DNA of 60,848 nucleotides. Source: CAZADA01 sp964526675. GTDB taxonomy: Bacteria; Pseudomonadota; Alphaproteobacteria; Caulobacterales; Maricaulaceae. The stretch spans positions 1 through 60,848 of the forward strand of contig CAZGLY010000018.1 of the NCBI GenBank assembly GCA_964526675.1, written 5' to 3'. Below, piece after piece: positions 8,886 through 17,849 of this stretch. A program made the position numbers and the translations under genes. Within the stretch, counting starts at the first letter, position 1. Every line of letters starts with the position of its first letter. The notes under the pieces are model-generated. The model did no database searches. It was given only the letters and a program-made list of their open reading frames with translations, and was not told where the DNA came from.

Positions 8886-9164
8886 TCAGACGATGGAATC
8901 CATGAAGTGGGCGAGCGCGACGTCCTTCTCGCTCACGCCGTCGGCGTCGTGGGTGGTCAGCACCACGTCAACGCGGTTGTAGACGTTGAACCATTCCGGA
9001 TGGTGGTCCCAGGCCTCCGCTTGCAACGCGACGCGGCTCATAAACGCCCACGCGGCGCCGAAGTCATCGAAGCGAAAGGACTTTTCGATGGCGTCGCGGC
9101 CTTCAGATTGGGTCCAACCGGTCAAGCGCGTCAGGGCGGCCTCAGCGCCAATGCGATCCGTCAT
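8886..9164 (-). CDS. 4a-hydroxytetrahydrobiopterin dehydratase (pterin carbinolamine dehydratase)
   Basis: A 92-aa cytoplasmic enzyme that dehydrates 4a-hydroxytetrahydropterin to recycle the cofactor of aromatic amino-acid hydroxylases. The family active-site signature is clear: AEAWDHHPEWFNVYNRVDV (about 48-66) with the paired histidines, and the C-terminal DVALAHFMD segment. The length is normal for the family. No phenylalanine hydroxylase gene is adjacent, so the partner is elsewhere or the protein has its alternative Moco-related role. Confidence 0.92.
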   Translation of the reverse strand: MTDRIGAEAALTRLTGWTQSEGRDAIEKSFRFDDFGAAWAFMSRVALQAEAWDHHPEWFNVYNRVDVVLTTHDADGVSEKDVALAHFMDSIV

Positions 9165-9336
9165 GATGATGTCTCCCGTCCGGCGCGAAGCCCGCGTTTT
9201 GGGCGAATAGGACGTGGGTTCGCCGCAGAATCAAGAACGCATTTGCCTCAACCGCCGCCAATGTGAGTGACGCTCTGGTTGCTCTGATCGCGGCGCGTCC
9301 TCGCCCGCGGACGTCGCGGAATGCTAATCTCATCCC

Positions 9337-9795
9337 ATGTGGAGAGACCGCTCACCCAAGCGCCTACGCGTCATGACGCTCCGCGGGAGCGTTGTCGCTC
9401 TTGCCGCAACCCTTGGGGCGGCCGGGCCGTCCGTGGGGCAAGAACCTGAAGCCGCGGACGCTTCGGATCGGACCGCGCGCGTGACCCAAGCGTGCTCCGG
9501 CCCGTGCGGTCCGGCGCCGGTCGACGCGTCGAACCCGGGAACCGCCGTTGTGCGGGCCGGCGCGCTGAGCGCCCCCGCGACCGTGATTGACCCATCGTTC
9601 TTCATGATCACGCAGGCCCTGGGCCCGATCAGCGTGGTGGTCGACCAGCGCGCGTTCGCCGGCGAGTGCGCCGTGTTGGGCGTGTGCGCGGGCATGGCCG
9701 GCGCGGCGGCCGCCACCCTCGCGGCGACCGCCGGCCCTCAACCGGTTTTGGATCCCAACGCGACGGCGAACGCGGACGCTGAGCCCGAACGGTAA
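9337..9795 (+). CDS. Small exported protein of unknown function
   Basis: A 152-aa product with a basic N-terminus and hydrophobic stretch typical of a signal peptide (cleavage near SVGQ, about residue 35). The mature part is Ala/Gly/Pro rich with four cysteines in two close pairs (CSGPC; CAVLGVC), which could form disulfides in the periplasm. An internal ATG at 9373 would give a shorter signal peptide. Composition and codon use match the neighbours. I do not recognise a family, and the gene call itself is moderately sure. Confidence 0.5.
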   Translation: MWRDRSPKRLRVMTLRGSVVALAATLGAAGPSVGQEPEAADASDRTARVTQACSGPCGPAPVDASNPGTAVVRAGALSAPATVIDPSFFMITQALGPISVVVDQRAFAGECAVLGVCAGMAGAAAATLAATAGPQPVLDPNATANADAEPER

Positions 9796-9803
9796 GCGTC
9801 GAA

Positions 9804-9840
9804 CACCCAGCCTTGGGTGACCCCGCTATTCCGCGGGGTC
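9804..9840. terminator. Tandem hairpins between convergent genes (weak terminator candidate)
   Basis: Two perfect short inverted repeats follow each other: CACCCA/TGGGTG (loop of 4) and GACCCCGC/GCGGGGTC (loop of 6). They lie between the plus-strand small exported gene and the convergent symporter gene, and the second covers the symporter's last codons. No T-run follows on either strand, so intrinsic termination is not proven. Confidence 0.35.
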
Positions 9841-11508
9841 GGGTTGAGCGGTCGCTTTTGATCCGACGCCCGCCATCGGCTCCTCGCCGCGATCCGCCAT
9901 CCGCGCCATGGAGAACACCACGCCGGAAAGCGCCAGGATCGCGATCAGGTTGGGAAACGCCATCGAGGCGTTGGCGAGATCCCCGATGCGGAACAGCTGG
10001 TCGAGATCAAGCACCAGCGTGCCGGCGAACACCACCAGCACCCACAGATAACGGAAGGGCTTCGTGGCCCAATCGCCCACCAGATAGGTGATCGCCTGCT
10101 CGGCGTAGTAGGACCAGCCGAGGATGGTGGTGAAGGCAAACAGCGTCAGCGCGAACGCCACGACAAACTCGCCGGCGAACGGGAACCCCTCTCGATAGAC
10201 CGCGGTCGTCACCTCCGGTCCCTGAAGCGTCTTGGACTGCCAGGCGTACTGCACCGTCTCCGCGCCGGAGACGAAATTCCCGCTCACCACCAGGATCGCC
10301 AGGCCGGTCATGGTGCAAATGACCATCGTGTCGATGAACACGCCGATCATGGCGATTTCGCCCTGGCGCACGGGGTTGTTGGTCTGCGCGGCGGCGTGGG
10401 CGATCGGGGCGGAGCCCTGACCAGCCTCGTTGGAGAACAAGCCGCGCGCGATGCCAAACCGCATCGCTTGCATCATGCCGTAGCCCGCAGCGCCGCCGAA
10501 CGCCTGCTCCAACCCAAACGCGTAGGTGAAGATCTGAACGAAGGCGGCGGGAATGTGATGCGCGTGCAAAATCAGCATGGTCGCCGCACACGCAACGTAG
10601 AAGAGCGCCATCATCGGCACGATTTTCCCAGCCACCGAGCCGATCGATTTGATGCCGCCGATGATGACCAAAAACACCCCGGCCGCGATCAGCAGGCCGG
10701 GAATCCACAAACTCAGCTCGCGCGTGAAACTCTCCGCCGCGACGCCGACGGGAAACCCGTCAACGGTCACCGAAACCGTCTCGCCGGCGGCCAACGCCTC
10801 ATCGATCACGCACCCCGACGCCGCCACGGGCACGCTGTCGCCGTCGACCACGACGGAGCTTTTGCCCGCCGTGATCGCGCACGGCAGTCCGCCGGCGAAG
10901 CTCCGGCTGGCCTCGGACATGGCGTTGGCGATGGAATTGGATTGGATCATGCCGCCGGTGGCGGTGGCCGAGAAAATCGTGCCGAAACAGAAGAACACCG
11001 CCAGCCAACGCCACCGTTTGCCCAGCCCGTTCTTGATGTAATACATCGGGCCGCCGTGGAAGCCGCCATCGGAGCGGGTTTCGCGGAAGCGCACCGACAG
11101 CGAGCTCTCTGCGAACGCCGCCGCCATGCCCAGCAGCGCGGTGACCCACATCCAGAACATGGCGCCGGGCCCGCCGATGGAGATCGCGGTGGCCACCCCC
11201 GCCAGATTTCCGGTGCCGACCTGACCCGACAGCGCTGTCGATAAGGCTTGCCACGGCGTGATCTCGCCCTCGCCCTGGCCTTTGCGGCCGGCCCAAAGCT
11301 CGCCAATGGCCGGAACAAAGCGGCGAAACGGACGGAACGAGAGCCCGACCATGAAGTAGAGGCCGGTGCCCAACAGAAAGACCGCGATCAGCCCCAACGG
11401 CAGCAAACGGCGCGTCTCGCCTTCAGCGGTTTCGCCCCACGTCCCGCCCCAGATAAAGCCGCTGACCGTGTCCAGTCCGCTGACAAACCCGCTGATCAGC
11501 CCATCCAT
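9826..11508 (-). CDS. AGCS-family sodium:alanine/glycine symporter
   Basis: A 560-aa inner-membrane Na+-coupled amino-acid importer. Family motifs are visible: ALSTALSGQVGTGNLAGVATAI (about 90-110), GGPMYYIKNGLGKRW, and FSNEAGQGSAPIAHAAAQT around the sixth helix region. There are about 11 transmembrane segments. An unusual insertion of about 45 residues after GGMIQSNSIANAM, reading like an extracytoplasmic loop with two cysteines, is present as in some AgcS relatives. The ATG at 11508 is chosen over an upstream TTG because GAGG precedes it. Confidence 0.9.
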   Translation of the reverse strand: MDGLISGFVSGLDTVSGFIWGGTWGETAEGETRRLLPLGLIAVFLLGTGLYFMVGLSFRPFRRFVPAIGELWAGRKGQGEGEITPWQALSTALSGQVGTGNLAGVATAISIGGPGAMFWMWVTALLGMAAAFAESSLSVRFRETRSDGGFHGGPMYYIKNGLGKRWRWLAVFFCFGTIFSATATGGMIQSNSIANAMSEASRSFAGGLPCAITAGKSSVVVDGDSVPVAASGCVIDEALAAGETVSVTVDGFPVGVAAESFTRELSLWIPGLLIAAGVFLVIIGGIKSIGSVAGKIVPMMALFYVACAATMLILHAHHIPAAFVQIFTYAFGLEQAFGGAAGYGMMQAMRFGIARGLFSNEAGQGSAPIAHAAAQTNNPVRQGEIAMIGVFIDTMVICTMTGLAILVVSGNFVSGAETVQYAWQSKTLQGPEVTTAVYREGFPFAGEFVVAFALTLFAFTTILGWSYYAEQAITYLVGDWATKPFRYLWVLVVFAGTLVLDLDQLFRIGDLANASMAFPNLIAILALSGVVFSMARMADRGEEPMAGVGSKATAQPDPAE

Positions 11509-11601
11509 ACTGTCCGCCTCAATCACCCTCAAAGCGGACAGGGTAGACGGCGGATCGCCGCAGCCGCAAGCGCGACGCGCCGCGGGCGGACAATGGCGCG
11601 G

Positions 11602-12273
11602 CTAAGGGCACCGCGGCGTGGCGATCACCTCAACGTCGCGCATGATCGGCGCGGTGGCGGCCATGGAGCCCCAAATCAACCGCACCGCCGGGCGCGACCC
11701 GTTGGGCGCCAGGCGCGCCTCAAACCGCGCCCGACCAAACAGCACCGTCTCAAGATTGCGGGTCATGTCGGTCTCGTTGAGGCCGTCGACACGCTCTTCA
11801 TTGACAGAAATGATCAAATCGCCGGGGCAGATAAAGCCGAACACGCCGCTGTCGCTGTTGATCTTCGTCACGCGCCCCACGGGCGTGTTGGCGAAGCCCG
11901 CCCCCCAAAGGGGCTCGACGTCCACGCCGACAAACTCCAAAGAGCCCCCGCTCGAGGGGCTGCCCCAATACACCAGTTCGGAGGCTTGGGTCGGGGCCAC
12001 CGGCACCGGGGTCGGCGGCGCCGGCCGCGCGATCGGGGCTGGCGAGGCCGTCAGGGGGTCGGACGCGCTGGAGCGCGCCGAGCCGGCGATCGCGCCGGGG
12101 TCCTCCCGCAACGCATCCCGCTCCAACACAAACCACGTTAGAGAGGCCGTCATCCAGGCGAGCGCAAGCACCGTGACGACACCGCCCACAAACCACGTGA
12201 GCGCGCGCTGACGCGCCGCCGCGCGCGCGCTCGCTTCCGGTTGCGGCAAGGGCTCGAGACCCGTGTCGTCCAT
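11602..12273 (-). CDS. Membrane-anchored protein with PDZ-like domain
   Basis: A 223-aa protein. A short cytoplasmic N-terminus with an Arg-rich stretch precedes one transmembrane helix (about 27-50). A Pro/Ala-rich linker (about 65-95) leads to a C-terminal domain containing GVFGFICPGDLIISVNEERV and a following helix, the pattern of a PDZ carboxylate-binding loop. The GspC/PDZ-anchored type of periplasmic protein is similar in layout. The ATG at 12273 has GGGGAG 7 nt upstream. No protease or secretion partner is adjacent, so the role is open. Confidence 0.6.
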   Translation of the reverse strand: MDDTGLEPLPQPEASARAAARQRALTWFVGGVVTVLALAWMTASLTWFVLERDALREDPGAIAGSARSSASDPLTASPAPIARPAPPTPVPVAPTQASELVYWGSPSSGGSLEFVGVDVEPLWGAGFANTPVGRVTKINSDSGVFGFICPGDLIISVNEERVDGLNETDMTRNLETVLFGRARFEARLAPNGSRPAVRLIWGSMAATAPIMRDVEVIATPRCP

Positions 12274-12397
12274 GCGATGCTCCCCAACGGTCACGCGCCT
12301 CACGCGCAAGCGCGGGCCACCCAGCCCAGCACCCCACCCGCTGGTATTTCGATCTCGAGCCGGCGCGTCAATCCGTTTCGCGCGCTTGGGCCCGACC

Positions 12398-13042
12398 TCA
12401 GCTGAGCGTGAACTCGACGCGACGGTTCTGCGCCCGACCCGTTGTGGTGTCGTTCGACGCCACAGGCTGTGTTGAGCCGACCCCAAGTGTGCTGATCCGG
12501 CCACGATTGACGCCGCGCGCCATCAAGTAGTCCGACACCGACTGCGCGCGCCGTTCGGAAAGCTCGTCATTGTAGGCGCGCGCCCCGGTGGAGTCCGTGT
12601 GCCCGATGACCGTGATCCGCGTGCTGGGATCTTCATTCAAGGTCGCCGCGAACTGATCGAGCGTGCTGCGCAGGCCCGGCTCGATGTCGGCGCTGTTGAG
12701 CGCAAAGGTCACATCGCCCGGCAAAACCACCCGCACGGCGTTTTCTTCGCGCACGACCTGCACCCCGGTTCCGCGCGCCTGCTCTTCCAGACGACGGGCT
12801 TGGCGGTCGAGCACGGCGCCGGTCGCGGCGCCCGCTGCGGCTCCAGCGGCCGCGCCGGCCAGGACGTTCGTGGTGTCGTTGCCGCCAGCCGCGACGCCGG
12901 CGGCCGCGCCGATCAGACCGCCCACCACGGCGCCGGTGGTCGTGCGGTTGACGGACCGCTGACCCGTTTCCGGGTTCACCGAGGCGCAAGCCGTGGCGAG
13001 AACGGCGACTCCTGCAAGGGCGGCGCGAGACGCGAACAACAT
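12398..13042 (-). CDS. OmpA-family outer-membrane lipoprotein with glycine-zipper domain
   Basis: A 214-aa protein. The signal sequence ends in LATAC (lipid-attachment Cys 19). A glycine-zipper region of GAAAG-type repeats spans about 35-80. The C-terminal OmpA/MotB peptidoglycan-binding domain (about 105-214) shows ITVIGHTDSTGARAYNDELSERRAQSV, the diaminopimelate-contacting motif. This is the YiaD-like layout, linking outer membrane and cell wall. AAGGAG lies 8 nt before the ATG. It is divergent from the TerB-like gene. Confidence 0.87.
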   Translation of the reverse strand: MLFASRAALAGVAVLATACASVNPETGQRSVNRTTTGAVVGGLIGAAAGVAAGGNDTTNVLAGAAAGAAAGAATGAVLDRQARRLEEQARGTGVQVVREENAVRVVLPGDVTFALNSADIEPGLRSTLDQFAATLNEDPSTRITVIGHTDSTGARAYNDELSERRAQSVSDYLMARGVNRGRISTLGVGSTQPVASNDTTTGRAQNRRVEFTLS

Positions 13043-13254
13043 GGCGTGATCTCCTTTTGCGGCGGCGCCGCGTGACGCCCGCCATATCCATGGCTGGATC
13101 CAACGTTCGGGAAGTGAGGGCTCCTGAACGCCTTCGCAATGGCTCACAAAACCTCAACGCCGGGTTCAAACCCCTACGCGCCCCGAAACCGCTTGCGCGC
13201 GTCGCGGCCGGTGGCGAAAGTGACGACGCTGCAGGGCGGCGTGAGGGATGGACG

Positions 13255-13779
13255 ATGCACATTCTGTTGGCGCTGCTGGGCGCGCTGGGCGCGATCGCGG
13301 CGCTCATTTGGCGTCTGCGCATGATGGGCGAAGCGGCGCGCGAGGTCGCGGACGCGGCTGAGACGGTCGCAAACATGCCACGCCGCATGCGGTTTCAGTC
13401 GCGCGCCAAAAACGGCGGCATGCACGCGGTCGACGACCCACGCGAGGCTGCGGCCGTCCTGATGGCGCTCTTCGGCCGCGTGGACGGCGAACTGTCGACC
13501 GCCGCAAAGACCGCCATCGCCGAGCATGCCGCCCAGCGGTTCGAGCTGTCGGAGGAGGATGCCGACGCGCTGGCGACCCAAGCGGCCTGGCTGACCCGCG
13601 ATGCGGCCAACGCTGACGCCGTGGTGGACCGCATGGTGGCGCTCCTGCAGCGCACCGTCACCGAGACGGAGCTGATCGAACTGGAGGACATGCTCAAAGC
13701 CGTCGGGCGGGTCACGGGCGAGCCGACCGCGGAACAATCGGCGTTGCTTGAACGCTATCGGCGCAAGGCGCAGCTCTAG
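13255..13779 (+). CDS. TerB-like (tellurite-resistance/DnaJ-N fold) membrane-anchored protein
   Basis: A 174-aa protein with one N-terminal transmembrane helix (about 2-20) and a cytoplasmic helical TerB-like domain (about 55-170). Within that domain, DPREAAAVLMALFGRVDGELS matches the family's metal-site helix. TerB-type domains also act as co-chaperone-like modules, so tellurite resistance should not be assumed. The ATG at 13255 follows GAGGGATG; open sequence upstream in the same frame does not look coding. Confidence 0.72.
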   Translation: MHILLALLGALGAIAALIWRLRMMGEAAREVADAAETVANMPRRMRFQSRAKNGGMHAVDDPREAAAVLMALFGRVDGELSTAAKTAIAEHAAQRFELSEEDADALATQAAWLTRDAANADAVVDRMVALLQRTVTETELIELEDMLKAVGRVTGEPTAEQSALLERYRRKAQL

Positions 13780-13800
13780 CCCGTCGCAATGGCGAGGCGC

Positions 13801-14802
13801 TCAATCCGCCTCCACCCTCACCGCCCGGGCGAGCAAGGCGTCCATCGCCTCCGCCACCGTCCGCCGCCCGTCCAGAACAGCGTTGACGGCCTCGCAGATC
13901 GGCGTGTCCACGCCCTTCTGTTGAGCCAGCGCCAGCATGGCCGGCGCCGTGGCCACGCCCTCGGTGACCGCCTGACGCTCGGCCAGGATGGCCGCCAGCG
14001 TGCGTCCTTCGCCCAATGCGCGCCCAAGCGACATGTTGCGCGATTGCGTGCTGGAGCACGTCAGCACCAAATCGCCCAACCCGCTCAAGCCTTGGAGCGT
14101 TTCGCGGCGCGCGCCGAGCGCCGCGCCCAGCCGCGCCATTTCCGAGAAACCGCGGGTGATCAAACCGGCGTGGGCGGAGCGGCCCAGGCCTAACCCCTCC
14201 GCCGCCCCACACGCGACCGCCAGGACATTCTTCATCGCGCCGCCGAGCTCCACGCCAAGAACGTCATCGGAGAGGTATGGCCGAAACCCCGACCAGCCGA
14301 TCGACGCCGCCAGATCCCCCGCGAGGGTCACGGTGTCGGCCGCCAGTGTCACCGCCGCCGGCAGGCCCCGCGCGACCTCTCCGGCAAAGCTCGGACCCGA
14401 CAACACCGCCGGTCGGGCCTGGGGCGCCACGTCCGCGAAGATCTCCGTGACCCGTTTGAGGCTCGCCTGCTCGAAGCCTTTCGCGCAGGACACCAAGGGC
14501 GCGCCCGGTGCGATGTGGATCGAGAGGGATTGCGTCACAGCACGCGCGGCCTGCACCGGCGCGGCGAACAGAATGGCGTCGACCGTCTCGAGCGCGGACG
14601 CCTCGGCCGTCGGCGTCACGCGCGCGTCCAGCTGGACGCCGGGAAGACGAGGGTTCTCGCGCGTGCGCGCCATGACGGCGGCCTGATCCGCGCGGCGCGC
14701 CCAAAGCACAACGTCCCGCCCGGCTCGAGCCGCCGTTTGCGCCAACGCGGTCCCCCACGCGCCTGCCCCAACGACGCCAACGCGAGGAAACGGGGCCGTC
14801 AC
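13801..14802 (-). CDS. gpsA: Glycerol-3-phosphate dehydrogenase [NAD(P)+]
   Basis: A 333-aa cytoplasmic enzyme reducing dihydroxyacetone phosphate to sn-glycerol 3-phosphate for phospholipid synthesis. The nucleotide-binding loop VGVVGAGAWGTALA is at residues 8-21. The catalytic/substrate segments are ELGGAMKNVLAVACG and GLGDLVLTCSS. It starts at a GTG whose bases overlap the TGA stop of tsaD (14799-14802), showing translational coupling. The tsaD-gpsA order is common in alphaproteobacteria. Confidence 0.95.
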   Translation of the reverse strand: MTAPFPRVGVVGAGAWGTALAQTAARAGRDVVLWARRADQAAVMARTRENPRLPGVQLDARVTPTAEASALETVDAILFAAPVQAARAVTQSLSIHIAPGAPLVSCAKGFEQASLKRVTEIFADVAPQARPAVLSGPSFAGEVARGLPAAVTLAADTVTLAGDLAASIGWSGFRPYLSDDVLGVELGGAMKNVLAVACGAAEGLGLGRSAHAGLITRGFSEMARLGAALGARRETLQGLSGLGDLVLTCSSTQSRNMSLGRALGEGRTLAAILAERQAVTEGVATAPAMLALAQQKGVDTPICEAVNAVLDGRRTVAEAMDALLARAVRVEAD

Positions 14803-15926
14803 GCCCGTGGCCCTTTGCGCCCGCCGCCGGAGGCCGGCGCTGCGCTCGCCGCCGCGGGGTCCAACGGCCACCGCGCCCGCGCCGGGGCGTCCAAGGGATC
14901 GGTGAGGCCGAGCGCCAACCGTTCGGCGCCCGCCAGCGCGATCATCGCCGCGTTGTCCGTGCACCATTTCAGCGGCGGCGCGACGAGGCGCGCCCCTACG
15001 CGTTCGGCCACGCCCGTCAACGCCGCGCGAATGGCGGCGTTCGCGGCGACCCCGCCGACGACCGCCAGCGTGTCCACCGGCGCGATTGCGCGGGCGGCCG
15101 TTAGGGCGCGCGCCGCGCGATCGGCCATAACCTCGGCCACCGCCGCTTGAAACGACGCCGCCAAGTTCGCGCGCAGCCGGTCGCCGCCATCGCCAGCCTC
15201 CCAGGCGCGCAAGGCCGCGGTCTTCAGACCGGCAAACGAAAAGTCGCAACCGTCGCGTCCGAGGAAGGGGCGCGGCAGCCGAATGGCCTGGGCGTCGCCC
15301 TCCGCCGCCAACCGCTCCAGCGCCGGTCCGCCCGGTTGAGGCAAGCCAAGCAGTTTGGCCGTTTTGTCAAACGCTTCGCCCGCGGCGTCGTCGATCGTGG
15401 AGCCCAGGCGCCGATACCGCCCCACGGCCTCCACGATAATGAACTGGGAGTGCCCGCCGGACACGATCAGCGCCAGGTAAGGGAACGCCACCGCCTCCGA
15501 CAGCCGCGGCGACAGCGCATGCCCCTCCAGATGGTTGACCGCGATCAACGGCGTGTCCGTCGCCAACGCCACGGCCTTTCCTACGCTCACGCCGACCATC
15601 ACGCCGCCAATGAGGCCGGGGCCCGCCGTCGCGGCCACCGCGTCGAGGTCGAAAAAGGTGATCCCCGCGGCGCGAATCACTTCGGCGGCGAGATCGTCCA
15701 ACCGTTCAGCGTGGGCGCGCGCCGCAATTTCCGGCACCACGCCGCCATAAGGCGCATGCGCGTCATCCTGTCGCGCCACCCGCTCCGCGAGCACCAGTGT
15801 CGCGACAGCGTCCTCGCCTTGCGCCGTATGGCGGACAACGGCCGCGGCGGTGTCGTCGCAACTGGACTCCAAACCGAGGACGAGGGCGCCGGCGGGGTGT
15901 TGCGTTACGTCTGAGGACGATTGCAT
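14799..15926 (-). CDS. tsaD: tRNA N6-threonylcarbamoyladenosine transferase TsaD
   Basis: A 375-aa ASKHA-fold enzyme that, with TsaB and TsaE, transfers threonylcarbamoyl to A37 of ANN-decoding tRNAs. It shows the N-terminal GLESSCDDTAAAVV, the iron-binding NHLEGHALSPRL (near 135) and SGGHSQ. The C-terminal third is a little longer than usual, with an Ala/Gly/Arg tail of about 25 residues. The ATG at 15926 is 57 nt from the divergent hemC start, so the two promoters share that gap. Confidence 0.95.
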   Translation of the reverse strand: MQSSSDVTQHPAGALVLGLESSCDDTAAAVVRHTAQGEDAVATLVLAERVARQDDAHAPYGGVVPEIAARAHAERLDDLAAEVIRAAGITFFDLDAVAATAGPGLIGGVMVGVSVGKAVALATDTPLIAVNHLEGHALSPRLSEAVAFPYLALIVSGGHSQFIIVEAVGRYRRLGSTIDDAAGEAFDKTAKLLGLPQPGGPALERLAAEGDAQAIRLPRPFLGRDGCDFSFAGLKTAALRAWEAGDGGDRLRANLAASFQAAVAEVMADRAARALTAARAIAPVDTLAVVGGVAANAAIRAALTGVAERVGARLVAPPLKWCTDNAAMIALAGAERLALGLTDPLDAPARARWPLDPAAASAAPASGGGRKGPRA

Positions 15927-15983
15927 CGCGTCGTTGGAGATCGTTTAGTCATCGTTCGTGTCCTACCCGCCGGTGTGAAGCAG

Positions 15984-16940
15984 ATGCAACGTTTGGTGAT
16001 CGGATCGCGCGGTTCGCCGTTGGCGTTGGCGCAAGCGCGCATGGCCCAAGCGGCGTTGGCGCGCGCCGCGAAGACTCTGCCGGAGTTCGTCGACGAACGG
16101 TTTCCCATCCAAATCATTCAAACCAGCGGCGACACGCACCTGGACCGCCGTCTCGCCGATATTGGCGGCAAAGGCCTGTTCACCAAGGAAGTGGACGCGT
16201 GGCTCCTGGGCGGCGGCGTGGACATCGCCGTGCATTCTCTCAAGGACGTGCCGGCGGACTACGAACAGGATTTGGTTTTGGCGGCTTACCTGCCGCGGGA
16301 AGACCCGCGTGACGCGTTTGTCTCCAACATCGCCAAGGACGTGATGAGCTTGCCCCAAGGCGCGCGCCTGGGCACGGCGAGCCCCCGCCGGCGCGCCCAA
16401 ACCCGGCGTTTGCGTCCGGATCTCGAACTCACGCTGATGCGCGGCAACGTTCATCGTCGCTTGCACAAGATCCACCAGAAAGAAGCCGACGCGACCTATC
16501 TCGCGGCCGCGGGTCTGAAGCGGCTCGGCAAAGCCAAAGCCGCCGCGAGCTTCATCGATCCCGATCAGATGCTCCCCGCAGCATGCCAAGGCATTGTCGG
16601 CATCGCCACGCGGGCCGATCACGACGAGCTGATCGCGCTCTGCGCCAAGATCAATGATGACGCGAGCACCATCGCCGCGGCGGCGGAACGGGCGTTTTTG
16701 GAAGTCATCGACGGCTCGTGCCGCACGGCGGTTGCGGCGTTGTCCGAGCGCGCTGGGGACGAGCTGCGGCTGCGCGCTGAGGCGTTGTCGCCCGAGGGCG
16801 AAGAGTGTTGGCGGCGCGAGGAGACGATCACGCTGGCCGCCGATCCCGCCGACGCCGCAAAACAGGCCGCTGATCTGGGCCGGCGCATTGGCCGCGCCGT
16901 GAAGGAGGAGGCGGGCGAGGCGTTGCTCGTCGCGTCGTGA
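15984..16940 (+). CDS. hemC: Hydroxymethylbilane synthase (porphobilinogen deaminase)
   Basis: A 318-aa cytoplasmic enzyme that polymerises four porphobilinogens into hydroxymethylbilane, the trunk of haem, bacteriochlorophyll and cobalamin synthesis. Visible motifs: IGSRGSPLALAQA at the N-terminus, HSLKDVP with the catalytic Asp, RRRAQ substrate arginines, and DGSCRTAVAAL holding the Cys that binds the dipyrromethane cofactor. The ATG at 15984 gives the standard N-terminus; no strong ribosome site is seen. It is followed by hemD, Mic60 and HemY-N, a conserved alphaproteobacterial set. Confidence 0.96.
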   Translation: MQRLVIGSRGSPLALAQARMAQAALARAAKTLPEFVDERFPIQIIQTSGDTHLDRRLADIGGKGLFTKEVDAWLLGGGVDIAVHSLKDVPADYEQDLVLAAYLPREDPRDAFVSNIAKDVMSLPQGARLGTASPRRRAQTRRLRPDLELTLMRGNVHRRLHKIHQKEADATYLAAAGLKRLGKAKAAASFIDPDQMLPAACQGIVGIATRADHDELIALCAKINDDASTIAAAAERAFLEVIDGSCRTAVAALSERAGDELRLRAEALSPEGEECWRREETITLAADPADAAKQAADLGRRIGRAVKEEAGEALLVAS

Positions 16941-16979
16941 GCGCGGGCTTGTGAGCCCGCGACCCCGCGTCCTCGGGCT

Positions 16980-17726
16980 GTGACCGGCGCGCCAGACCCA
17001 ACCGCGGGCCAGGTGTTGGTCACTCGCGCCGAACCCGGCGCGACGGCCACCGCCGCACGTCTCGTCAAGGCGGGTTTTACGCCGGTTTTGTGTTCCGTTT
17101 TGCGCATCGAGACGCTGCCGATTAACGCGCGCATCTTTGATGGCGCTCAAGGCGTGCTGCTCACAAGCGCCAACGCGGCCCGCCAACTGGCCGATCCCGC
17201 CCTCCCCCCGATCGCGCGCGCGCTTCCCATCGCTGCGGTGGGAGCCGCCACCGCGGCGGCGGCCCGCAAAGCCGGCGCGACGGACGTGTGCTCCGCGGAC
17301 GGCGACGCCGCGGCGCTCACGGGGCTTGCGCGCTCGCGCTTCGCCCCAAGCGGCGGCCCCTTGGTGTTCCTGCGCGGCGCCGAGGTGGCCAGCGACCTTC
17401 AGGCGACGTTGAGCGGCTATGGCTTCCCGGTGCGCGAGGCCGTGGCGTACGCCGCCGAGCCGGTGTCGGCGTTCCCGCAGGAGGGGGCCGCGGCCCTGCG
17501 CGCGGGCGCGGCGTCGGCCGTGTTGCTCCACTCCGCGCGCGCGGCGGTCGTCTTTGGCGAGCTGGCGCGGGCGAGCGGCTTGGAGGCCGCGTGTGCGCGC
17601 GTGCTGGCGGTCGCCATCAGCCAGCGCGCCGCCTCCGCGCTTGCGGTTCGCGTCGCTGCAACACGTGTTGCCGAACGCCCCGCCGAGGAGGCTATGCTCA
17701 ACGCGCTGGTGCGGACATCCGCGTGA
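16980..17726 (+). CDS. hemD: Uroporphyrinogen-III synthase
   Basis: A 248-aa cytoplasmic enzyme that cyclises hydroxymethylbilane with inversion of ring D. HemD sequences are highly divergent; recognition rests on VLVTRAEPGATATAARL at the N-terminus, the VLLTSANAARQL segment, GPLVFLRG between the two lobes, and the position directly after hemC. Translation begins at a GTG 39 nt after hemC. The ribosome site is weak. Confidence 0.88.
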   Translation: MTGAPDPTAGQVLVTRAEPGATATAARLVKAGFTPVLCSVLRIETLPINARIFDGAQGVLLTSANAARQLADPALPPIARALPIAAVGAATAAAARKAGATDVCSADGDAAALTGLARSRFAPSGGPLVFLRGAEVASDLQATLSGYGFPVREAVAYAAEPVSAFPQEGAAALRAGAASAVLLHSARAAVVFGELARASGLEAACARVLAVAISQRAASALAVRVAATRVAERPAEEAMLNALVRTSA

Positions 17727-17849
17727 CACTCCCGCTGCGCCCCGTGCGACGGCGCCACTGCGTGAAACCCTCCAGCGACGTCTGTTGCGTATTGAGCCCT
17801 AGCGGCCCTCGGGCCTAAAAGGTCACCGTCAGCGAAGGGAAACGCCGCC

